The notes under the pieces are model-generated. The model was given only the letters and a program-made list of their open reading frames with translations. It searched no databases and was not told the DNA's origin. A program made the position numbers and the translations under genes. Source: Ipomoea triloba (Eukaryota; Streptophyta; Magnoliopsida; Solanales; Convolvulaceae). From it: a DNA stretch of 64,000 bases. Numbering within the stretch: the stretch's first letter is position 1; every line of letters begins with the position of its first letter. Of the stretch, positions 34,916-46,816 are shown piece by piece. Location: positions 10,744,623 to 10,808,622 of the forward strand of contig NC_044917.1 in assembly GCF_003576645.1 (NCBI RefSeq), given 5' to 3'.

Positions 34916-36420
34916 AATTAAAGTTATTAATTTTTATTTTTTTGAAAACAAAGTTATTAATTTATTTTTATTCAATTTTAATTTAATTAAGAACTCAATT
35001 ACTCTTTCTAATCAATACACCACCTATTTGTCAACTCTCATTAGTAAACCATATTTGTTATTCATTGTCTCTCCATTTGTCTTCAATCCTTTTCTTTTCT
35101 TTTTTGAAAAAAAAAATCCCTAAAATTTTAAATTAAAAAAAAAAGGACAGAAAATGAAACCTTAACAGCATTATTTTCAGTGAAAATGGGGATCTGTATT
35201 AGTAGTTGTCACTTGTCAGCAGAAGAATATAAGAATATAATGAATTTGGATTTTAATTAATTAAGTATTTGCATAAAATATTGTAATTAGATGGAGATCC
35301 AATCTAATTAGTGTCTCTTTGAAAGTGGAGAGAGTGTGGAATACTGAAAGCCACATGGTAGGGAAGAATTATAATCTTTATTCTTATTTCTTTACATCTC
35401 TTGTTAATGTTAATTGTTTATTTAATTATAACATATAATAAACTGTAGATTAGGTCATGTTGTCGGGCGGCCTTGCACTCAAGAGGGACAAAACCACAAC
35501 AATTTCAATCTTTTTAATTCATTCTATATATTGCCCTACCTAATTACTCTTTCATAAAAATTTTAAAAAAAATCACTTTAAACAGTCATTTCCTCCTTTT
35601 ATATAAGATTGAAAACTCTTTATATTTATAAATTACCTGTAAATAAATTGGTGAACCTTACTATGAATCAAACTAAATAATTCATGCAATAATAAAGTAT
35701 TTTTCAAAAATCAATATAACAATGACGTGTTAAAGTTAAGATATGTTGTGAGCGTCGTATGCACTAATTTCATAGGTGTACTTTATATTTGATGGAGTTG
35801 TACCCTCACCATTCTTTTATATCACTAGTAAATCATACAATTTTATCAAATATACAACACTGTGATGTACAATATTGCATAAATTTTAAATAATTATTTG
35901 AATATATAACATTAAGGGAGACATTGGGAATGATCAAGGAGTACGTCTTCAATTACTTTCTAGCTTACTAGAGAATGTTGCGTAATAGGGAACCCACTAG
36001 GATATCCAATGTGGTAAGGGAAGAGAGCAAATGCATGGATTTCTCGACTCATCTAGCACAAATAGACCGCTAAGATACTTCAGTTTTATATTAACTAGCT
36101 AGATCGTCCTCCTGATGAATATCGTCCTATAAAACGCCTTGCACACTTCAAATCGAAGTCTGGATCTCGCTCTCTCTTTGAAGTCTTTTGGTCGTTTTAA
36201 AAAAATATGGATTTTGTGTGCACACATGCTGCAAGTAATTATGGAAATTAAAGAAAGGTGAAGAGGCATAATTGGAATTTAGTTCATCACATGCAAGTCA
36301 TCCAAAATGAAGAACACAATATAAAGGGATCGAGCATAAAATAATCCAAAGATAGATCAGGGATTCTTGAGTATTGACGTACTGGAATAGAATGCTTTAT
36401 GCACCAATTATTTAGTTTGT
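34916..36420. other. Intergenic, nothing recognised
   Basis: AT-rich with poly-A tracts and no recognised gene, repeat family or RNA. The 76-codon open frame at 34893-35123 looks accidental. Confidence 0.5.
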
Positions 36421-36427
36421 TTAGACT

Positions 36428-36810
36428 TAATTTCATTTTTTTGTCCTAGATTTATAGGTGACAGTCCATTTTTAGTCATTTTTTTTATCAGAACATTCAC
36501 TTTTGGTCTTAGTATTATTGTGACATGACTATTTTTGCTTCTTTATTAACAAAATAGTTTAAATGTCGTTAAATACAAGGACATCTCGATCTTCAATTAA
36601 ATATTTTTTTCAAAAAAAAAATATAGCGGCTCAACCTACTTTTTATAATAAAAGATCGAAATGTCTTTGTATTTAATGACATTTCAACAATTTTGTTGAT
36701 AAAAGACTGGTCATGCCACAATAATACTAGGACCAAATTAGGACATTCTAATAATAAAAATGCTAAATGTGGATTGTCACATATAAATCTAGGGCTAAAA
36801 ATAGAATTAA
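36428..36810. mobile_element. Foldback MITE with ~180-bp arms
   Basis: The left half (TTTGTCCTAGATTTATAGG, then TTAGTATTATTGTGACATG and CGTTAAATACAAGGACAT) is mirrored in reverse by the right half (ATGTCTTTGTATTTAATG, then GCCACAATAATACTAGG and ATAAATCTAGGGCTAAAA). Arms of about 180 bp flank a small A/T centre near 36615. No target duplication was identified with confidence. Confidence 0.7.
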
Positions 36811-36819
36811 CGTATTAAT

Positions 36820-36925
36820 ATCTTGAAGCACAAAGAGTCAATTCGACATTGACTCCTCTTAGGCTCGAATTCATGACCTCCTATATGAGGGAGGGCACTG
36901 CATGCCATTTGAACACAAGGTGCTT
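36820..36925 (-). mobile_element. SINE-like fragment
   Basis: The minus strand has a box-A-like TGTTCAAATGG and a box-B-like ATTCGAGCC, followed by a tail with GACTCTTTGTGCTTC that resembles part of the SINE at 37445-37610 (CTCTTTATGCTTC). It is weaker than that copy. Confidence 0.4.
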
Positions 36926-36927
36926 AG

Positions 36928-36929
<2 letters not shown>

Positions 36930-37007
<78 letters not shown>

Positions 37008-37316
37008 NNNNNNNNNNNNNNNNNNNNNNNNNNNNNNNNNNNNNNNNNNNNNNNNNNNNNNNNNNNNNNNNNNNNNNNNNNNNNNNNNNNNNNNNNNNNN
37101 NNNNNNNNNNNNNNNNNNNNNNNNNNNNNNNNNNNNNNNNNNNNNNNNNNNNNNNNNNNNNNNNNNNNNNNNNNNNNNNNNNNNNNNNNNNNNNNNNNNN
37201 NNNNNNNNNNNNNNNNNNNNNNNNNNNNNNNNNNNNNNNNNNNNNNNNNNNNNNNNNNNNNNNNNNNNNNNNNNNNNNNNNNNNNNNNNNNNNNNNNNNN
37301 NNNNNNNNNNNNNNNN

Positions 37317-37406
<90 letters not shown>
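36930..37406. repeat. (TA)n microsatellite with 309-N gap
   Basis: Dinucleotide TA runs occupy about 36930-37007 and 37317-37406, with Ns 37008-37316 between. Probably one very long microsatellite that could not be assembled. Confidence 0.95.
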
Positions 37407-37407
<1 letters not shown>

Positions 37408-37444
37408 CTTGATTTTAATTTTTGGGTACTTAATTAATTTGATG

Positions 37445-37610
37445 ACGGCCAAAGACCTTGTGGTCTAGTGGCACTTTGTTGCACCCCTATGTGGGAAGGG
37501 TGGGTTCGAGCCTCAGTAGAGGCGATATTGTCTCTTTATGCTTCATTTATTTGAGAAAGTAACTACGAACAGATACTACATTGTAATAGAGTCAGTACTA
37601 CTCAAAAAAA
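37445..37610 (+). mobile_element. tRNA-derived SINE
   Basis: A perfect-looking box A (TGGTCTAGTGG) is followed 45 bases on by box B (GGTTCGAGCC), and the 3' part carries ACTACATTGTAATAGAGTCAG then an A-rich tail. Its 3' portion matches, in reverse, the copy at 43905-44015, so this is a repeated family. Confidence 0.75.
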
Positions 37611-37689
37611 TCTTTTTATAAATATGTATTTTGAATAAACTCCAAATTTTAATTTTTTTTAGTACAAACTCCAAATTATTAATGATGGA

Positions 37690-38140
37690 TTTAACTAACC
37701 CAGGTCGACCGAATCAATAAACCCGCCAAAATTTATGGGGTTGACAAGATAGGATAGACTATGAATATGGTAATAATAGGACACAAATAGTAACCACGGA
37801 GATTAAGCTCGTATTAATAGTTAACAATGCTATTACAAAGGTAGACTTTCGTAATAATAAGACAAAAAGGTGTTTAGGACCAAATTAGATGTCTTAATGA
37901 GACAAGGTTACATGTTTTTACACTAGTTTAGGCCTAACCACTCGGAGAGATTAAAAGGGAACCCTCCAACGGCCCTAGACCGCGTCTCAAGCCGTGTCGA
38001 CCGCGTCAAATCGAGACCTGGGGGCCTTGGTCGAGCACGGGGCTCGGCCGTGATGACCCCCAGAGGTCGGCCCGCGTCACCTCTCGGGTCACTTGCTCCT
38101 TGATCCACCTTTCGTGTTAACTCGTGGCGGGTTCGTGTAT
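37690..38140. other. GC-rich island in AT-rich DNA, no gene assigned
   Basis: About 37930-38130 is clearly GC-rich with many CG dinucleotides (GACCGCG, GGTCGGCCCGCGTCACC), unlike its surroundings. A 61-codon open frame on the minus strand is Arg/Pro-rich and not a known family. It could be a piece of an LTR or another element. Confidence 0.4.
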
Positions 38141-38564
38141 GATTTATCCATCAATTAATTTACAAGTAATTTAAATTTATAAAACCTCTCAATTATTTGT
38201 TATGTTTTTTTTAGTGTTTGTATATAGCATTGATATATTAGAGATTATAAAAATTTTACCGGAAATATTTAAATGAACCAAACATATTAATTAATTTTTC
38301 AGGTAATTTAATTGTTCTTTTTCCAAGCAACACCAAATACATTAATTAATCTTCTCTGCAGAGTTATTCTCATCAAACATATTTCTGAAAAATATTTTCT
38401 TGAAAGTTTAATGAATAGGAAAGTACCAAATCACCTCTTACAGAAAAGAGCTCTCCCAACACATAGTTCCATTACTTTTTGTTTTTGTGTTTTTTTTTTG
38501 TTACTTTTGAGAAACAATAATGCTACCTCAATTAATGAAGAATGGGGTATGCTATTTCAGCAAT

Positions 38565-39030
38565 TGTTATGCCGTGGACCCAAGGTGGACCTGAGTCTAC
38601 ATTCACATATCATATACTCTACATTCACATACACTATACTTTACATTCATAATTTGTAAACTCTACATTCACACATTACAGGATTATATGTTTAGTAACT
38701 ATATTACTACTGTTATGCATTCACACATTCAAAACTCTATATTCACAGGTCCTATACTCCATATTCACAACTTGAGAACTCTACATTCACACATTACAGG
38801 GCTACAAGTTGCTAGAACTTCTTAACTCTACTAGAGATTCACACATGCATAACTCTACATTCACGATTTCTATACTCCATATTCAAAATTTGAAACCTCC
38901 GCATTCACAAATTTCTGGGCAACTCTACATTCACACAATCATAAATCTACATTCACGATTTCTATACTCTATATTCACACTTTGAAACCTCTACATTCAC
39001 ACATTTTTGGACAACTCTATATTCAGCAAT
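38565..39030. repeat. Minisatellite built on ACTCTACATTCACAC
   Basis: A phrase close to AACTCTACATTCACA recurs about twenty times with variable spacers. The array begins just after TTATGCCGTGGACCC, a sequence like the TIR of the element at 51810-52664. No matching right end is seen before 39100. Confidence 0.75.
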
Positions 39031-39039
39031 ATGTTTACT

Positions 39040-40060
39040 AATTTAAAAAAAAAAAAAAAAAAAGAGACAAAAACGACGTAGTTTTGCAGCATAATTTGCC
39101 CTATTTCAGAAGGGGGAGAAAAAGCATAATTTTCCCTTAATTATTAATAAACTTACATTATTATCATGTTGCCCGGCCCATAAAGGAAAATTCATAATTT
39201 TGCCTGCATAAAAATGGTTAAACTATTCATTAATCTTATTTAGAAAGTGTACGATGTCGGAGCCTCAATATATATAGTTTGGAAAGTATCTTTTCCATTT
39301 TTTTTTCTTGCAAACAATGAGTAAAGCTATTAGCCTAGAGACATATTTTCCCAAGTGGGAATGTTGGATCACTAAATTTTTAAACCAACATTTTTTGGAA
39401 AGTTGATTTTTTATTCTTGAATATTTGTCATGTTGAAATATATAATATATTTTTCAATTTGTTCAAATGTAGGCTCTTAATTTTTATTACAAATTGTCAA
39501 TTTAATTTTTCATGTAATTTTCATGAGAATTTTATTATAATTTTTCATTACTCTCTGTCTTTTCTCTCCTTAATTGAATTCTTCAAATCTTATTAATGAG
39601 CTATTGGGCAAAGGGGTCAATGAGGGTGTAGAACTTCAAAAACATATTGTTGCTTTACTTGGAAAAAGATAGTGTGGAAGACAACACTAATATATTAAGA
39701 CCTTAAAAATTTAAGAGAGAAATGTAAAATTATAAGAAAGTCTTACAAAAATCTTTATTTGAGGCATCGAATTCAAAACTTACATGTCAATTGAGGGAGC
39801 CCATTTAAACAAATTATGAGACAAGTCAATCATACCTTTCAATATGGTGAACATGATGGATCAAAAGTGCATCCTCCTTCCCCATTTTTTGTACATAAGG
39901 GAGAAAACAAACAATTATCTAGTTTGGCATAGTACAATCCTACAAGAATTTGATGGGAAAAAAGCTCTCCTCTAGAGTATAACAATTCTTAGAATGAAAT
40001 TTTAACTCAATATATTTTTTAAGCGAGATTTTGATAACAATTACTCTGTACTTTGCATAG
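39040..40060. other. Intergenic, nothing recognised
   Basis: Contains an A tract at about 39044-39063 and AT-rich sequence without credible open frames. No gene or RNA is supported. Confidence 0.5.
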
Positions 40061-40066
40061 TACGCT

Positions 40067-40173
40067 GAAATAAAGTTGTAACACGCGTGTACATTAAGAG
40101 AATTATATTAGAGCAACCCATCAAGGAAATACATTTGCAAGGAGACATGATTTTTAGTGGGGCCACGGGTTTA

Positions 40174-40258
<85 letters not shown>

Positions 40259-41003
40259 CGCCCTAGTGCACATTTTGTGCACCTGCTGGGCGCATAAATC
40301 ATGATTTTTTTCCTGAAAACAATTTTCTTCTTCTTCTTTTTTTCTTTTTCTCCCATTTTCTCATTTAAAGTTGTCCTAAAAAACTCCCAAGAAACCCCAC
40401 TCTAAAGGATATCTATTAATGATGAAAACAATAATTCTATGAATGAACTATTGATCAATTCACAATGATTTTAAAATACATGAAAATATGTATTTATAAG
40501 GATACAAAGAGTCCAGAATAAGATTGGTAAATTGTAATATTCCTAAAATAAGGAGAGAGAATTATAAAGAGAGAAATAAAGTTGTAACACCTGTGTGTAT
40601 TAAGAGAATTATATTAGAGCAACCCATCAAGGAAATACATTTGCAAGGAGACATGATTTTTAGTGGGGCCACGGGTTTAAATATATATATATATATTAAT
40701 CGCCCTAGTGCACATTTTGTGCACCTGCTGGGCGCATAAATCATGATTTTTTTCCTGACAACAATTTTCTTCTTCTTCTTCTTTTTTTCTTTTTCTCCCA
40801 TTTTCTCATTTAAAGTTGTCCTGAAAAACTTCCAAGAAACCCCACTCTAAAGGATATCTATTAATGATGAAAACAATAATTCTAGGAATGATCTATTGAT
40901 CATGATGATTTTAAAATACATGAAAATATGTATTTATAAGGATACAAAGAGTCAAGAATAAGATTGGTAAATTGTAATATTCCTAAAATAAGGAGAGAGA
41001 ATA
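40067..41003. repeat. Large tandem duplication (~0.45 kb unit) with diverged (TA)n tract
   Basis: The sequence from GTTGTAACACGCGTGTA at 40075 to AATAAGGAGAGAGA near 40561 is repeated from about 40568 to 41003 with few base changes. The first copy contains a (TA)n run of about 80 bases (40177-40255), the second about 20 (40680-40697). Each copy also holds GTGCACATTTTGTGCAC, an internal palindrome, and CTTCTTCTTC runs. Confidence 0.85.
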
Positions 41004-41035
41004 AATTCTAGTATGCCTAAAATACAAAGTCTTAA

Positions 41036-41409
41036 GGCCTTCTCCAATAGTTAGAATTTTGGTGTAGATTTTGAGAAGATTTTGTAAGTGTGATTATGAA
41101 AGAGAAAATGAGGTGGAAGAAAAAAAAGAAAAAGAAAAAAATAGAAAACAAAATCTGACAAAAAAAAATATTAATATTACGCGCCCAGGCGGGCACGTGA
41201 ACTGCACGCGCCCACTTGGGCACAAATTCTGCGCCTCACACACTGTGAGCCACAGATCTCTCCTCACAAGGGGGCCCCACAATGTCAGCTAAAAACTCAA
41301 TTTTGCAGGAGAAAAACACACTAAAATTACCTATTCCCATTTGTTAAAAGCTCATGCACTTGTTTTTAGGTCTGTAAAATCCCACTAAAATTAACAATTA
41401 GGGATGGCC
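41036..41409. mobile_element. Tourist-like MITE, second copy
   Basis: The ends are GGCCTTCTCCAATAG and AGGGATGGCC. It is flanked by TAA at 41033-41035 and 41410-41412. It is the same family as 4571-4922 in opposite orientation, with matching GCGCCCAGGCGGGC core. Confidence 0.72.
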
Positions 41410-41412
41410 TAA

Positions 41413-41900
41413 TATTAATGAACTCAACATCAAATCGACTGACTCGAGACTCAAGATGTGATGAATTATAGTATTTACCCAATAATAATATCTATCAATA
41501 ATTTGAGTTCATTTGTTTCAAACTCCTGAATGATCATTATTATATAAACTCTATAATATGATGTAGCAGTGCCGCCATACATATAAAAAGATTCCACATT
41601 ATTATCACAACAAAAAGATGGGGACATAAAATGCCTTATTTTCAGGGAGAGAAAAAGATAAAGGAAAAGATAGAGGATCGGAACACTGCCTAAATTTAAC
41701 TTTTGTTATGGTACAAGGGGCGACCGTAAAATTAAAAGTTTGTATGCAATTTGGTAAATGGCAACTCCACATTACCATGCACATATGCCTGCACCCACGT
41801 ACAGCTTTAGCAGTAAAGTAGGAAAACAACATTAACAACATTAAAAGAAGAGACAAAGACATCAGCTAAAAGATATGGATCAACAAAATTCTGTTATCCC
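41413..41900. other. Intergenic, nothing recognised
   Basis: No gene-like open frame: an 85-codon frame on the minus strand (41605-41862) is hydrophobic but unassigned, and has no neighbouring support. Confidence 0.45.
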
Positions 41901-41920
41901 AAATGGTCCATCCCTTTTCG

Positions 41921-41922
<2 letters not shown>

Positions 41923-41976
<54 letters not shown>

Positions 41977-42107
41977 NNNNNNNNNNNNNNNNNNNNNNNN
42001 NNNNNNNNNNNNNNNNNNNNNNNNNNNNNNNNNNNNNNNNNNNNNNNNNNNNNNNNNNNNNNNNNNNNNNNNNNNNNNNNNNNNNNNNNNNNNNNNNNNN
42101 NNNNNNN

Positions 42108-42154
<47 letters not shown>
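41923..42154. other. Poly-T flanked assembly gap (131 N)
   Basis: Ns at 41977-42107 lie between poly-T runs of more than 45 bases on each side. Same pattern as the gap at 15813. Confidence 0.95.
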
Positions 42155-42765
42155 CTAATATCCGCCGAGCAAAACACTTTAGGCTGTTTAGTTTGTAGAA
42201 AATATTTAAGAAGAAATAGAATTAAAACATCCTTACATAGTAATAACGATAATAAAAGTAATAGTCATTTTTTAAATTAAACTATTATTATTTATAAAAT
42301 ACAATATCATAAATTAAAATATTATAATTATATATTTTATTATAATAATACAATAAAAATTATTATACACATTTTGATTGAACGTAATTAAAAATGGTTT
42401 ATAAGGGCAAAATAGTCCTATCATGTGATAATTTGTTCCTGAGTTCTCTAAAAAATAAAATATCGACCTCTTCCCTTGAAAAACATTTTCCTCATAACTA
42501 AGGACAATATTATTATGTGAAATTTTTTTCATGAATCTAACGGAAATAATTTCATTTTTTCAATTAGGAATTTTTTTTTTTCCACACCCCCTTAATGAAG
42601 TGATGCAAATTTTTGTATTTCTTGTCAAATCAATCTCCCAACTCTAACTAAATTAATAATTGTATTTTTAATTTTGTGACTTTTCAATTCAAAATAGCCT
42701 CATTTGTATTCAATAAAATGTGTTTGTGTGTGTGTGTATATATATATATATATGCGTGTGTGTGT

Positions 42766-42802
<37 letters not shown>

Positions 42803-43880
42803 TAAGGNGGTGGATAAGGTGAGTTTTTATACTTTTTTTTCTTTACCTTTAATTTATAGGTACATTTTGACATGCAATTTATTTCTTATTCATCTATTGA
42901 CCATTTTGAGCATATAAATATACAAAATCTATTTCTTAATTTAAGAGAATCCAAATTTATTTTGACCTAATTCAAATCATTAGTGAACATTACTCAAAAT
43001 AATGCATTAGTATGGTATCTCACATGCCAATTAATGTCAATTTTTTTTGAGAAAATTTAAAAGTGAAAATGTCATTATAGAGGAGTGAAGTTTGGTGAAA
43101 TATACTTTTACATGAATTATAAAAGTATAATGAGATTCTATAGAAGCAATTTAAAATCTATAAAGATATATAAAAGTTTACAAAAGTATTTAAAACTCTA
43201 AATTGAATACAGATTTACGAACTTTCGTTGATTTCTATCAATACTTAATATTTATATTATAATTTTATTTTGAAACTTTTATGATATATATATCATATAT
43301 TTTCTTATAGATCTTATACAAATTTAATGTACTGCAATTAAAAAAATTAAATTCAGTTGTCACATAAGTAGTATACTATAAATATAAATTTAAAGAAAAT
43401 CTTATTGCTTTTCACTAAATGATATAATATTACCCCAAAAAAAACCACCATTCTTTTGTTTTTTACGTATATATTTAATTTTCGTCATTGAATATTAGGT
43501 ATACATAAAACTATAAAAGTCGTATCGCTGTGTGAATGGCGCAGGAGATGGATCGTCTCATCACGTGAGTATAGCACAATGCAAAAAAAGCAAAGGTTCC
43601 AATATAATGCTCTTCACGTGATTTATTAAAAAAATAATAATAAAATTGATCTCTCTCTTGTAGTACAGCATAAATTAATTAAGAATTACCATTCAACATA
43701 TATAATATCAAATTATTATTGACCCCTTTACTTTATTTTATTTTGTTTAAATCAATAAATGGACATTGAAATTGTTAAGAGAACGAAGTATTTCAAAAAA
43801 AAATTATTAAGAGAAGTAACGTAGCTCCAATATAATATAGTAATATACATCACAGTAAAAATCATAACAGTTTTATTACT
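42155..43880. other. Intergenic AT-rich with (TG)n, (TA)n and poly-G tract
   Basis: A 36-base poly-G run at 42766-42801 follows (TG)n and (TA)n microsatellites; one N at 42808 and a repeat of GGTGGATAAGG around it suggest an assembly join. No gene is recognised. Confidence 0.6.
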
Positions 43881-43904
43881 CATATTCTTACTTTACTTTT
43901 TTTT

Positions 43905-44015
43905 TTTGAGTACTACTGACTCTGTTACAACGTAGTATCGGTTCATAGCTACTTTCTCAACTTACTGAAGCACAAATAGTCAACAGTTGCCTCCACTAAG
44001 GCTCGAACAATACAT
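43905..44015 (-). mobile_element. SINE fragment, same family as 37445
   Basis: In reverse complement it reads a box-B-like GTTCGAGCC, TAGTGGAGGC, then ACTACGTTGTAACAGAGTCAG and an A-tail, matching the 3' half of the SINE at 37445-37610. It has no box A, so it is 5'-truncated. Confidence 0.65.
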
Positions 44016-44036
44016 AATTTACTATTATTATTATTA

Positions 44037-44066
44037 CTAGTATTTTCACCCGTGCGTTGCACGGAA
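44037..44066 (-). mobile_element. Probable Helitron 3' terminus
   Basis: On the minus strand, the hairpin CCGTGCAACGCACGG is followed after nine bases by CTAG and then T. This is the classic Helitron 3' end (hairpin, short spacer, CTRR, insertion before T). The body would extend toward higher coordinates; its 5' end was not found. Confidence 0.5.
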
Positions 44067-44428
44067 TGAATTTGTTATAATATTTTAAGAAATATTTGAA
44101 TCGATATACAATTATATAAAATTATAAATTATAACATCGAATATGAGTATGAATAAGTGTATAAATGCAATTATAGTATGAGTCTTCTTTGCATGCAACA
44201 AATATCACAAAAATTCAGTGTTCTAAAATAAGTGTATAAATGCAATAGGTAGATAATTTACATTATTGCATCATATTCATTAATTTAATTACATGTCGGT
44301 TATTTATTGCAAGATCTTAAGGTACACTTATATTTTGATATTCAGTAAGTATAATTATATTAGAGAAAAAATTACATGGGAGTAATGGGATAATCAGTTG
44401 AGTAATTGTTGGTTGACCGTAGAGCGTT

Positions 44429-44503
44429 GTGTTGGAGGAGGAAGATGATATATAGTGAAGATGATATTGCCCTTCACTATATATCATCTTCTTCCTTCAA
44501 CAC
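44429..44503. other. Perfectly paired 32-bp hairpin, possible small-RNA precursor
   Basis: The arms 44429-44460 and 44472-44503 pair fully, with two G-U pairs if transcribed from the plus strand, over an 11-base loop. The core is GATGATATATAGTGAAG. It could be a young MIRNA or a tiny foldback element. Confidence 0.5.
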
Positions 44504-44949
44504 GTTGATATTCTCTGGACAAATAACTGTTGGAAAAAAATTAGCATAAAATGGCATTTTACTAGCAACATTGTGGTACAAATATATGTGGGGTCCACTT
44601 TCTTCGTAGTTAGACAAAAAGATTGATATACTGTACGCTCAAAACTGATAATGGGTGAATGAAAAATTGGTTCTCAAAGTTGACCCATTTGAGTTAGAAA
44701 AATGTAGAGAAAAACCTTTCAAGTAACTTTTGTCCCACATTGGTTTGAGAAGTGGTTTGCACCACAACTTATACAAGAGTTTTTCTAAGGCTTATTGAAT
44801 TGTATAGCATAGAGGCTCTCTCTCGCGCGCAGGGGGTACAAATGAAATCCCAAAATGAACTTAAAAAGGCTTGACTCGTGCGCCGACACCTGCATGCACG
44901 AATGTCGTTCAGAAAATTGGTTGGCCTTGCGGGTTGAATTATACCAAAT

Positions 44950-46422
44950 TTTCATATTTTTTACAACATTACGCAAACCATACCATAATACTATCGGTCT
45001 GTTTTGGGCGGGAAGTTAAAACAGAGGATATTGTTTTTATTAATAGTATAGATTGCATTGCAGAGAAATATATATACTGAATTATTACCATTAGTAATTC
45101 TAGTCTAGAATTGTATTACGAATACGAACGTAGGAAAGAATATATTTTATTAGGAATTCTATTTTAATTTACAATTGTATTAGGGATAGGAATTGTATTA
45201 CCATATTTTACAAAATTACGCACACCAAAATATTATAGGTCTGTTTTGGGCAGGAAGTTAAAACTGAGGATATTATTTTTATTAATAGTATATATTGCAT
45301 TGCAGAGAAATATATATACTGAATTATTACCATTAGTAATTCTAGTCTAGAATTGTATTACGAACAGGAACGTAGGAAAGAATATATTTTATTAGGAATT
45401 CTATTTTAATTTACAATTGTATTAGGGATAGGAATTGTATTACCATATTTTTCAATATTACGCACACCAAAATATTATAGGTCTGTTTTGGGCGGGAAGT
45501 TAAAACTGAGGATATTGTTTTTATTAATAGAATAGATTGCATTGCAGAGAAATATATATACTGAATTATTACCATTAGTAATTATAGTCTAGAATTGTAT
45601 TACGAATAGGAACGTAGGAAAGAATATATTTTATTAGGAATTCTATTTTAATTTACAATTGTATTATGGATAGGAATTGTATTACCATATTTATAGGTCT
45701 GTTTTGGGGCGTGAAGTTAAAACTGAGGATATTTTTTTTATTAATAGTATAGATTGCATTGCTGAGAAATATATATGCTGAATTATTACCATTAGTAATT
45801 CTAGTCTAGAATTGTATTACGAATAGGAACGTAGGAAAGAATATATTTTATTAGGAATTCTATTTTAATTTACAATTGTATTATGGATAAGAATTGTATT
45901 ACCATATTTATAGGTCTGTTTTGGGCGTGAAGTTAAAACTGAGGATATTTTTTTTATTAATAGTATAGATTGCATTGCTGAGAAATATATATACTGAATT
46001 ATTACCATTAGTAATTCTAGTCTAGAATTGTATTACGAATATGAACGTAGGGAAAAATATATATTTTATTAGGAATACGAATATGAACGTAGGGAAAAAT
46101 ATATATTTTATTAGGAATTCTATTATGAACGTAGGGAAAAATATATATTTTATTAGGAATTCTATTTTAATTTACAATTAAAATATATATTTTATTAGGA
46201 ATTCTATTTTAATTTACAATTATATTAGGGATAGGAATTGTATTACCATATTTTACAATATTACGCAAACCATAATATTATAGGTCTGTTTTGGGCGGGA
46301 AGTTAAAACTGAGGATATTTTATAGGTCTGTTTTGGGCGGGAAGTTAAAACTGAGGATATTATTTTTATTAATAGTATAGATGAAGTTAAAACTGAGGAT
46401 ATTATTTTTATTAATAGTATAG

Positions 46423-46423
<1 letters not shown>
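44950..46423. repeat. ~240-bp tandem array, five to six copies
   Basis: Units contain GGTCTGTTTTGGGC, GAAGTTAAAACTGAGGATAT, TAGATTGCATTGC, TTACCATTAGTAATTCTAG and CTATTTTAATTTACAATTG in order. Copies begin near 44953, 45203, 45443, 45684, 45899 and 46240; the 45684 and 45899 copies lack about 24 bases at the start. The right side ends in collapsed short partial copies. Confidence 0.88.
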
Positions 46424-46481
<58 letters not shown>

Positions 46482-46550
46482 TACGTACTCCGTATTATTA
46501 TTATTATTGTTATTGTTATTGTTATTATTGTTGTTATTGTTATTATTCCT
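46424..46550. repeat. (TTA)n microsatellite
   Basis: A (TTA)n run of about 57 bases follows directly on the tandem array and decays into TTG-TTA mixtures up to about 46550. The octamer ACTCCGTA occurs inside. Confidence 0.9.
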
Positions 46551-46816
46551 TTTGAATAATTAATGATGAGTACACAACCGTTATATTATTCCATACAGAA
46601 ATAATTTGCAATTTTTAATTATAAAATGCATACCTATATAGCAATGTGTCAATGTTCCACTCATTACGAAAAGACATTGAGATTGTTTGGTAAGTAGTAT
46701 AGTAAAATTGTCAATTTTACCAAATTTGTCTTGCTTTAGAAACCGCTAAAGTTATTTTTAGTAAATAGCAAATTGAGGGTAAAATGTTGAAATCTAAAAC
46801 ATTAAAAATATATTTA

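Noticed and set aside
43535..43570. ATG followed by MAQEMDRLIT and a GTGAGT donor
   Set aside because: Looks like a small first exon, but no continuing exon with coding similarity was found.
44680..44950. TGTCCCACATTGG resembling an LTR start
   Set aside because: No second LTR, primer-binding site or polypurine tract was seen, so an LTR element is not supported.
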